A DNA stretch of 37,839 nt from Luminiphilus sp. Its GTDB lineage: Bacteria; Pseudomonadota; Gammaproteobacteria; Pseudomonadales; Halieaceae. Below the pieces are notes generated by a model, which was not told the DNA's origin, did not search any database, and saw only the letters and a program-made list of their open reading frames with translations. The stretch spans positions 1 to 37,839 of the forward strand of contig JADHQF010000003.1 in NCBI GenBank assembly GCA_016778085.1. Reading direction: 5' to 3'. A program made the position numbers and the translations under genes. Of this stretch, positions 30,758-37,839 are shown piece after piece; position 1 is the stretch's first letter; each line of letters begins with the position of its first letter.

Positions 30758-32551
30758 TTATCCAGAGAAATAGACGCTGCCATATTCCTCTTCCATCGCC
30801 TCACGAATGCGACGTTTTTCTCCTGGCGCGTCAACGCGAGCGCAACGTCCCCCCTCCCAGACGTCATAGGGCTCGTAGCTTGGCACACCCACCGCAGTGA
30901 GCAGCTCCCAGACCAACAGGCATCGCTCCAACTCAGATACCGCATCGCTGCTGGCCACCCTACTGAGTAATTCATGACGACTCGGGACGTCGTCGCTCAG
31001 CCCCAACTGCCCGCCGACGTCGAGGCGCATAAAAGCAGGTGTCGCCGGATCGTAACGAGGCCAGTCCCTGCCGTCGGGCAGACGCGGGGTACCGTCTCTC
31101 GCAAACGCGCCCCATGCGGTCATCATGATCTCGGTCATCTCCGCGGCTGAGTCGGTATCGGGATACATGTAATCGCCAATGACGCCGTACATGGGCGCGC
31201 CCATTATAAAAGCAATCTCACTGGCGTGCGCCGCACCCAGGATCTCGGAGAACGGCACGAAGTAGTTGTCAGGTTGCTCGTCCCAGTCATACCGATAGGC
31301 ATACAAGTCGGTGTAGCCTGCCTCATGCATACCCGACAGGGGATCATCCACCGCGCCCAGCTTCCAGCCGCGCGATCGCATATCGACCCAGAAAGAATAA
31401 AGCGCCGGGTCCTTGATGCGGAGCTTCGCAGGCAAGGCCTTGGACAGCGGATAACTGACATCAACAAAGTAACGGCTCAAACCCAGCCACAAGGTCACTT
31501 CATCCCGCGTTGTGCCCGCCAGGACCGGTACGTTTTTGGCGTAACGGGGATCGGCCAGTGCGGCCAGCACCCCCTCTTGCGGGATCACCACATCGTCGCG
31601 AATGACGGCCGGCTGAATGTGATCCTCTTCCAGCTCGAAGTAGGCAGTGAGTAAATCATCCATGGGGACAGCACGCAGCGTCTCTGCATCAACCCCCGCG
31701 TTAGTCAAACCCAACTCCCGAACCACTTCCCAGCTTCCCCGGTCGACCATAGGATGCTCGCGCTCGGCGTTGTAGGCCTCACCGGCCGTCAGGCTGCGCA
31801 CATGTCCAGATTGCGCGATGGCGCGATGAAACAACCCCTCGGAGACAGGTGATGCCAGCAGGCTGAAGACATTTCGTCCTCCCGCGCTCTCACCAAAGAT
31901 CGTGACGTTACCGCGATCGCCGCCAAACAGAGTGATGTTGCGCTGCGTCCAGCGAAGCGCTTCCAACATATCCAGCGTGCCGAAATTGGCCAGCGGTGAG
32001 GTCTTCAAATCAGCGCCATTCAGAGCAGGGTGCACAAACCAGCCAAACGGACCGAGGCGATAGTTAATAGTCACCACGACCACCTGCTCCCGCGCTGCAA
32101 AGCGCGAGAAATCGTAGGTGCCCTTATGCCCCGTCACGTTGCTCCCGCCATGAATCCATAGCATGACCGGCAGGTCTGAAGCCGTTGCCTCTCCGGGCGC
32201 GTAAATATCCAGATAAAGACAGTCCTCTGAGCCGAGGTATTCCCCCTCTGCGCTACCGGATGCCATGCCCTGCGGCTGAGGGCACATCACCGGTTCCGGT
32301 TTGGATGAAATGACCTGCTCGGGGGTCTCAAGCCTACCGGGGGCAGCCCAACGGCCGGCTCCTTCGGGTGGTTGGGCAAAGGGAATATCGCGGAAGACCA
32401 ACGATCCCTCCGGCCCCGATTCAGCGGACACCACACCGCTCGAAGTACTCACTGACATGCCGCTCCCGGATTCCGGGTCGGGCATCGTGCACGCGGCACA
32501 GCAAAGCACCCCGAAGAGGGCCAATAGGCGGCTTAAGACATCATTTTTCAT
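30758..32551 (-). CDS. Type B carboxylesterase, probable lipoprotein
   Basis: Lipobox-like LCCAACTMPD; SEDCLYLDIYAP, WIHGG, FGESAGGRNVFSLLASP. Confidence 0.92.
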   Translation of the reverse strand: MKNDVLSRLLALFGVLCCAACTMPDPESGSGMSVSTSSGVVSAESGPEGSLVFRDIPFAQPPEGAGRWAAPGRLETPEQVISSKPEPVMCPQPQGMASGSAEGEYLGSEDCLYLDIYAPGEATASDLPVMLWIHGGSNVTGHKGTYDFSRFAAREQVVVVTINYRLGPFGWFVHPALNGADLKTSPLANFGTLDMLEALRWTQRNITLFGGDRGNVTIFGESAGGRNVFSLLASPVSEGLFHRAIAQSGHVRSLTAGEAYNAEREHPMVDRGSWEVVRELGLTNAGVDAETLRAVPMDDLLTAYFELEEDHIQPAVIRDDVVIPQEGVLAALADPRYAKNVPVLAGTTRDEVTLWLGLSRYFVDVSYPLSKALPAKLRIKDPALYSFWVDMRSRGWKLGAVDDPLSGMHEAGYTDLYAYRYDWDEQPDNYFVPFSEILGAAHASEIAFIMGAPMYGVIGDYMYPDTDSAAEMTEIMMTAWGAFARDGTPRLPDGRDWPRYDPATPAFMRLDVGGQLGLSDDVPSRHELLSRVASSDAVSELERCLLVWELLTAVGVPSYEPYDVWEGGRCARVDAPGEKRRIREAMEEEYGSVYFSG

Positions 32552-32636
32552 GGTGTGGCGGTGAACTCAATCATGTGTGATCAGATACGAGCTGCAAAAA
32601 GGCGCGGACCACAGCAGTACTGCGACCAGCGTGGCA

Positions 32637-33761
32637 TTAGGGATCCGGACTCGCGGGGGGCGCCTCGTCCACCTCGAAGTCGGCGACGCTGTGATCAACC
32701 CACACCATCAGCAGCTTGTAGCTCACCGAGAGCATGACCGCGCCGACAAATAAACCAATCAGCCCTTCTGCCGCCATTCCGCCTAATGCACCCACAAGCA
32801 CGACCGGCATCGGGGTTTCGACACCTCGACCGAGCAATATTGGCTTCAGCAGCCCGTCAGCCACGCCCGCGGCAAACAGATAGATGGTTCCCAGCACATG
32901 AGTCACCGTGGATCCGTCGGCCAACAGCCATAACCATGCCAATACGGGCAACACCACTAGCGAGGATGGCAATTGAAGCACGCCTAAAAACAGCACGAGC
33001 AGCGCCAGTACACCCGCCGCCGGCACATCCAGCACGAGAAAACCCACTCCCAACGCCAAAGCCTGCAGAACGGCTACGCCGACGACGCCGTTGGATACCG
33101 AGCGAATCGTGGCAACCACGAGTTCATGGATCTCTTCGCCGCGCGCCGGGTCACTAAACGTCATGAGCAACCGACGCATTTGCTGGCCGCCCGACGTCGC
33201 ATTGGCCATCATGAAGCCGGCAATCAGCAGCGCAATGAAAAACAGCACCAACGCCAGTAACGTATTGCCGGCGGCAGCGAGCAGGAAGCGCCCACCCGCG
33301 ATCAGCTGCGGCTGAATCATCTGCGCAGCCGAGACCAAATCTTCGTGGGCCCGATGCCACAAATCATACAGCGGCGCCCCGATGACCGGCCATTCGGCGA
33401 CGGCGGGATCCGCCTCGGGGACAGTAAAACCTTGCTCACTGAGCACCATCACCCACTCACCCATATGCTGCGCCATGGACGCGCCCAACAACCCTGCGGG
33501 GATCCCGATAAGGAGAAAAGCGATGCAGATGAAGATGACGGCTGCCTTGCCCTCAGAAAGATGCAACCGCACTGCCAGCCAATGGTTCAAAGGGTAGAGG
33601 GAAACAGCAAGAATCAGCGACCACAACGCCAGCGCCAGAAACGGCGCAAAGACCTCCACCGAGAACCATACGACAGTCAGCAACAAGAACAGGCGCACAT
33701 AAACCTGCATCAGGTCGTGCGCCAGCATCTTGCGGATGACATTGAGGTCTTCGCTACTCAT
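32637..33761 (-). CDS. AI-2E family transporter (PerM-like)
   Basis: Polytopic, LALWSLILAVSLYPLNHWL..., VPVVLVGALGGMAAEGLIGLFVGAVMLSV; start refined to MSSEDLNVIRKML. Confidence 0.9.
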   Translation of the reverse strand: MSSEDLNVIRKMLAHDLMQVYVRLFLLLTVVWFSVEVFAPFLALALWSLILAVSLYPLNHWLAVRLHLSEGKAAVIFICIAFLLIGIPAGLLGASMAQHMGEWVMVLSEQGFTVPEADPAVAEWPVIGAPLYDLWHRAHEDLVSAAQMIQPQLIAGGRFLLAAAGNTLLALVLFFIALLIAGFMMANATSGGQQMRRLLMTFSDPARGEEIHELVVATIRSVSNGVVGVAVLQALALGVGFLVLDVPAAGVLALLVLFLGVLQLPSSLVVLPVLAWLWLLADGSTVTHVLGTIYLFAAGVADGLLKPILLGRGVETPMPVVLVGALGGMAAEGLIGLFVGAVMLSVSYKLLMVWVDHSVADFEVDEAPPASPDP

Positions 33762-33836
33762 ACCGCCGCCCCCTGTGCGTTCAGTGTGACGCCTCGTCTC
33801 ACTCAGAGTGACGAGATCAGTGGTTGAATGCAACCA

Positions 33837-34607
33837 CTAGCGTCCCTTCCACTCCGGCTTGCGCTTCTCGGCAAAGGCGGTGGCACCCTCAATCGCGTCC
33901 TCACTGGTGAACACCGGCTGCGTCAGCGCGTTCTGGCTGGTCCACGCTTCATCGTCGCTCCAGTCTCGAGAGGCCTTGATAATGGCTTTACTGACCTTGA
34001 CGGCCAGCGGGCCGTTCTCGGCGATCCGTTGAGCCAGTGCCTTCGCCGTGTCCAGGGCAGCGCCGGGCTCGGTCAATTCATTGATCAGCCCCATTGCCAT
34101 GGCGCGATCCGCGCCCATGAATTCACCGGTCAACGCGAGCTCCATCGCCACCCGGTAAGGGATTTGAGAGGGCAGCCTGACCAGACCACCGGCTGCGGCA
34201 ACCAAACCCCGCTTGACCTCCGGGATACCAAACTTGGCGTTCTCTGCGGCCACGATCAGATCGCAGGCAATCGCGAGCTCACAGCCACCAGCCAGGGCGT
34301 AGCCCTCTACCGCCGCAATCAGAGGCTTATCAGCTGAACGCTCGGTCATGCCGCCGAATCCGCGACCCTCAATCTGCGGGAACTCTCCCGAGACAAAGGC
34401 CTTCAGATCCATACCGGCACAGAAAGTGCCGCCAGCACCGGTCAGCACGCCGACCCGCAATGAATCATCACTGTCCAATCGCTCAAGCGCCGCTGCGACA
34501 CCCTGCGCGACCGACAGGTTGACCGCATTTTTCGCCTCTGGACGGTTGATGGTGATGACGAGGACGCCGTCCGCCTCGTCAGTCAGTACCGTTGCTTCTT
34601 CACTCAT
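33837..34607 (-). CDS. Enoyl-CoA hydratase/isomerase (crotonase family)
   Basis: INRPEAKNAVN, GAGGTFCAGMDLKAF, KPLIAAVEGYALAGGCELAIACDLIVA; start refined to MSEEATVLTDEADG. Confidence 0.94.
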   Translation of the reverse strand: MSEEATVLTDEADGVLVITINRPEAKNAVNLSVAQGVAAALERLDSDDSLRVGVLTGAGGTFCAGMDLKAFVSGEFPQIEGRGFGGMTERSADKPLIAAVEGYALAGGCELAIACDLIVAAENAKFGIPEVKRGLVAAAGGLVRLPSQIPYRVAMELALTGEFMGADRAMAMGLINELTEPGAALDTAKALAQRIAENGPLAVKVSKAIIKASRDWSDDEAWTSQNALTQPVFTSEDAIEGATAFAEKRKPEWKGR

Positions 34608-34621
34608 GTTCTTTGCTCCTG

Positions 34622-35395
34622 TTATCGGGGCTGCATGCGAATGCCACCATCCATACGGATGCACTCACCGTTAATGTAATCGTTGTCGATGATAGACGTC
34701 GCCAGCTGCGCGATTTCTTCTGGGCGACCCAGGCGCTTCGGATACAACACTGACTGCGACAGTGACTCGACGAACTCTGGAGTCAGACCATTGAACAACG
34801 GCGTGTTGATCAGACCGGGAACAATCGTATTCACCCGGATACCTACGGTTGAGAGATCCCGGGCTATTGGCACCGTCATGCCAACAATACCGCCCTTACT
34901 GGCGCTATAGGCGGCCTGGCCCATCTGCCCTTCATAGGCAGCTACTGAGGCGGTGTTGATGATCACCCCGCGCGAACCGTCATCGTTGACGGGATCATGC
35001 TTCGCCATGACTTCTGCGCATAACCGCAGCACGTTGAAGGTCCCTGTCAGGTTTACCGCAATGACTTTGCTCCAGACATCCATGGGAAACGGCCCGTCCC
35101 GGCCGAGGGTTTTTGCTGCGTTACCAATACCGGCACAGTTCACGTTGATGTGGATGGTGCCAAAGGCACTCACAGCAGCCTCGATACCCGCTTTGGCGGA
35201 GTCCTCGTCCACCACGTTTACCTTGGCGAAGACGCAATTGTCGGCACCAAGCTCAGCGACCATGGCCTGCCCCGCATCCTCGTTAAGGTCAAAAATGACC
35301 ACCTTGCCGCCGGCCGCGGCGATTCGGCGTGTCACCGCCTGCCCAATGCCTGAGGCACCACCGGTAACCACTGCTACTTTTCCGTTGATATCCAT
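34622..35395 (-). CDS. Short-chain dehydrogenase/reductase, 3-hydroxyacyl-CoA dehydrogenase type II-like
   Basis: VVTGGASGIGQAVTRRIA, NCAGIGNA, YSASKGGIVGMTVPIARDL. Confidence 0.93.
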   Translation of the reverse strand: MDINGKVAVVTGGASGIGQAVTRRIAAAGGKVVIFDLNEDAGQAMVAELGADNCVFAKVNVVDEDSAKAGIEAAVSAFGTIHINVNCAGIGNAAKTLGRDGPFPMDVWSKVIAVNLTGTFNVLRLCAEVMAKHDPVNDDGSRGVIINTASVAAYEGQMGQAAYSASKGGIVGMTVPIARDLSTVGIRVNTIVPGLINTPLFNGLTPEFVESLSQSVLYPKRLGRPEEIAQLATSIIDNDYINGECIRMDGGIRMQPR

Positions 35396-35406
35396 GTGTT
35401 AACTCC

Positions 35407-35432
35407 TATTACTCTCTTACATTACGCTCTTA
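35407..35432. repeat. Tandem 13-nt direct repeat in the leader of the SDR gene (two copies)
   Basis: Plus strand TATTACTCTCTTA|CATTACGCTCTTA, 11/13 identical, immediately adjacent. Confidence 0.8.
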
Positions 35433-35445
35433 AATTAAGTTCTTT

Positions 35446-36978
35446 TCATTGAGCCCGTCGGCGCACAATGTTGCGCTCGCCTGCGGACACCACAACCTGT
35501 TCACCGAGTGGGTCTGCCTTTTCGAACCACGCAAGCAATTCGGCATCCTCCGGGTCAGCTACCCCTACCCAACGGCGCCCGTCGGACATTTGCCGGCCGA
35601 CAACGACCGCCCTTGCGGACCCTTTCTGCGGCTGAAAGGTATAGCTCTCTATCACTCCATCCGGTTCCGGGTCAGAGACAACCTCGACAACCTCAGAGGC
35701 CTTGAACTCCGGGACCGCTTCAGGAAATTCGGCGGGAATGTTGGCATAAACGCCCACCGCATGCTTAGAAAGATAACCGCCATTGGCACCGACCACACCA
35801 TATGAAGGCTCGGGCTGTGCCCTCAACCAATGCACCATCTCGGCAATGCCATGGGTCGAGTAGTTGTTACCCGGCCCGCCAAAAAACGGCAGCCCTCCGG
35901 TCAGGGTCAAGGGCCGCGGGTCATCAAGCGTCATACCCAACACATCCATCGCTACCCAAACAGCAATAGGGAAGCAGGAATAGAGGTCGGCCGCGCCAAT
36001 CTGCTCAGCTTCAATACCGGCACCCGCCAAAGCGTTGCGGTACGCCACCGCCATAGACTCTGACTGCCCCAGAGAGTTTCGGTTGAGTACCTGAGGCTCA
36101 GACCCCGTAGCGTGGCCGTGGAGAAAAATAGCGCGATCCGCGACACCGAGAGACTGCGCCGTCTCCCAACGGGTAAGCACCAATGCCGAGGCCTGATTCA
36201 CGCCATCTTTGGCCACCATCGATTTCAGGTGCGGGTCACCCATCAGGCGGTTTTTACTCGACTCCTCGCCTATTTCGGCAGCCGTCATCATCTCACTAAA
36301 CATGGCATATGGATTCGCCGCCGCCACACTGTTAAAGCGCGCCATCAGTTCTGCCAGCCGCGCCCGATAAGCCGATTTACTGAGGCCCAGCTCACTCCGC
36401 CGCACCTGCTCTTGTATCGGATAGATATCGACAGGATTCCACGCACCGTGCCGATTGAGCTCAGCATCGAACAACAGATCAATACACGCGCCGCGATCGT
36501 CGGTTTCTCCCTCCGGCTCGTCACTCCAGTCCGCCGACAGACCCTGTCGCTGTAGCTGGCGTGAAGTGGCCAGCGCCTCAGCACCGCAGATGATCGCGCC
36601 GTTAATTTCACCTCGCGCCAGCGCGTTGCCCAGCTCAAAGACCAACCGCTGGGGCTCGTCACCACAAGCCCGCGAATAGATCGCCGTGGCATTGGGCAAA
36701 GCAAGCCGGCGAAGAATCGACAGGGGGGGACTGCTGCTCCGTCCAAAAGGGGCGATAGCAGGAACGATTGGATCCGGTACGGAGTGGGCGAACATTCGCA
36801 CGCAGGCGAGACGATCGATTAGCGTGCTTAGCGACGCCGCTGCGCCGGTATCGGCCAGGGCGGCCTCGCAGGCCCGGGCCGCCAGATCCTCTGGCATCAA
36901 TCCCTCAAAGTTGTCATCGAGACGCTCGGTAAACTGACCTGCGCCCAGCAAAACTGGCGTATTGGGATCGATAGGCAT
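35446..36978 (-). CDS. Acetyl-CoA acetyltransferase-like protein (thiolase-like, TLP1 type with C-terminal extra domain)
   Basis: ADLYSCFPIAVWVAMDVLGM, TGGLPFFGGPGNNYSTHGIAEMVHWLR, C-terminal extension. Confidence 0.88.
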   Translation of the reverse strand: MPIDPNTPVLLGAGQFTERLDDNFEGLMPEDLAARACEAALADTGAAASLSTLIDRLACVRMFAHSVPDPIVPAIAPFGRSSSPPLSILRRLALPNATAIYSRACGDEPQRLVFELGNALARGEINGAIICGAEALATSRQLQRQGLSADWSDEPEGETDDRGACIDLLFDAELNRHGAWNPVDIYPIQEQVRRSELGLSKSAYRARLAELMARFNSVAAANPYAMFSEMMTAAEIGEESSKNRLMGDPHLKSMVAKDGVNQASALVLTRWETAQSLGVADRAIFLHGHATGSEPQVLNRNSLGQSESMAVAYRNALAGAGIEAEQIGAADLYSCFPIAVWVAMDVLGMTLDDPRPLTLTGGLPFFGGPGNNYSTHGIAEMVHWLRAQPEPSYGVVGANGGYLSKHAVGVYANIPAEFPEAVPEFKASEVVEVVSDPEPDGVIESYTFQPQKGSARAVVVGRQMSDGRRWVGVADPEDAELLAWFEKADPLGEQVVVSAGERNIVRRRAQ

Positions 36979-36979
36979 C

Positions 36980-37720
36980 TCAGTGACTCAGGTTATTTGA
37001 CGCGGATTGTGCAATCGCCATAAAAGAGGCGGCTTCCAGAGAAGCGCCGCCCACCAACGCACCATCAACGTGCGGGCAGGCAAACAGCGCATCGGCATTC
37101 TCTGCATTCACACTGCCGCCGTAAAGGATCGGTGTAGCGTGCGACGATCCGAGCAGCGAGCTGACTTCTTGCCTGATCATGTCGTGCATGTCATTCGCTT
37201 GAGCCGGCGTTGCCGTGAGACCGGTACCGATCGCCCACACGGGCTCATAAGCAATCAGCAGATTCGGTTGAGATGTCGCCAGAGCCGATATTAGTTGCGC
37301 TCGCACCACCTCATCCTGCTTCCCAGCCTCCCGCGCAGCCTGCTGCTCGCCCACGCAGAGTATGGGGGTCACCCCCGCCGACTGGGCCGCCGCCAACTTC
37401 TCGGCGATCAGTGCATCTGTCTCGCCGTGATACTGCCGCCGCTCAGAATGACCGACGAGCACATACTGGCAGCCGAGATCGACCAACATATCGGCAGACA
37501 CCTCACCGGTGTGTGCGCCCTGCGCGTGAACCGAGCAATCCTGTGCCGCCACCTGACAATCAGGTAACGCCTCACGCAGGGCCTGCAAATACGGAAATGG
37601 AGGCGCGATGGCAATGCGCAGCTGCGGATTAGGATCGAAGGACCACTGTTCCGAGAAGGCCTGAATCGCGGCGCGGCTGCCGTGCTGCTTCCAGTTGCCA
37701 ATGAGATAAAGGTTGGTCAT
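36980..37720 (-). CDS. tpiA: Triosephosphate isomerase
   Basis: GNWKQHGS, VLVGHSERR, AYEPVWAIGTG, ILYGGSVNAENA. Confidence 0.96.
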   Translation of the reverse strand: MTNLYLIGNWKQHGSRAAIQAFSEQWSFDPNPQLRIAIAPPFPYLQALREALPDCQVAAQDCSVHAQGAHTGEVSADMLVDLGCQYVLVGHSERRQYHGETDALIAEKLAAAQSAGVTPILCVGEQQAAREAGKQDEVVRAQLISALATSQPNLLIAYEPVWAIGTGLTATPAQANDMHDMIRQEVSSLLGSSHATPILYGGSVNAENADALFACPHVDGALVGGASLEAASFMAIAQSASNNLSH

Positions 37721-37773
37721 GGGCTAACCGTGATATTTAACGCGGCGCACGATAACAGAGAGCGCCATGCTTC

Positions 37774-37839
37774 TCACCCCCTCTCAACGGGACAATCGGG
37801 TCTAGCACCCCACTCGGCCCAAGATCCGTCGTACACCGC
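37774..37839 (-). CDS. sseA: C-terminal end of a probable 3-mercaptopyruvate sulfurtransferase (rhodanese family), truncated at the window edge
   Basis: Minus-strand open frame ...AVYDGSWAEWGARPDCPVERG*, resembling the conserved YDGSWxEWG segment of SseA-type sulfurtransferases; only 21 residues visible. Confidence 0.75.
   Translation of the reverse strand, partial: AVYDGSWAEWGARPDCPVERG

Overview
The window looks like mostly core genome from a gammaproteobacterium; the gene content fits a marine OM60/NOR5 (Halieaceae)-like lineage, but that assignment is inference. Reading from the left there is a minus-strand ligA (truncated at the window edge)-zipA-smc block, then a complete minus-strand cytochrome c maturation operon (ccmABCDEFGHI) headed by ttcA. 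Next come mdh (+), a YbbA/YbbP-type ABC pair (-) divergent from tesA, a K+ channel with a C-terminal zinc ribbon, and a YgiQ-family radical SAM protein (+). OxyR (-) is divergent from a rubrerythrin / CCG-domain Fe-S protein / DUF3501 cluster (+). The right part holds a HAD phosphatase, an EamA transporter, an MGAT-like acyltransferase, an alpha/beta hydrolase, an exported glutathione peroxidase-like protein, an HNH protein, a uridine kinase-like protein, a lipoprotein carboxylesterase and an AI-2E-family protein. It ends with an enoyl-CoA hydratase/SDR/thiolase-like set, tpiA and the 3' end of a probable sseA. I see no mobile elements, CRISPR arrays, rRNA or tRNA. The best candidate for an under-described system is oxyR-rubrerythrin-Fe-S protein-DUF3501: the rubrerythrin lacks a rubredoxin domain, the Fe-S protein has an altered second CCG motif, and a strong terminator separates the two genes. 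Other notable points are tesA and its divergent ABC gene starting on the same palindrome, the translationally coupled tesA/K+ channel/YgiQ run, a divergent GPx next to an HNH gene, and a 13-nt tandem repeat in the SDR leader.
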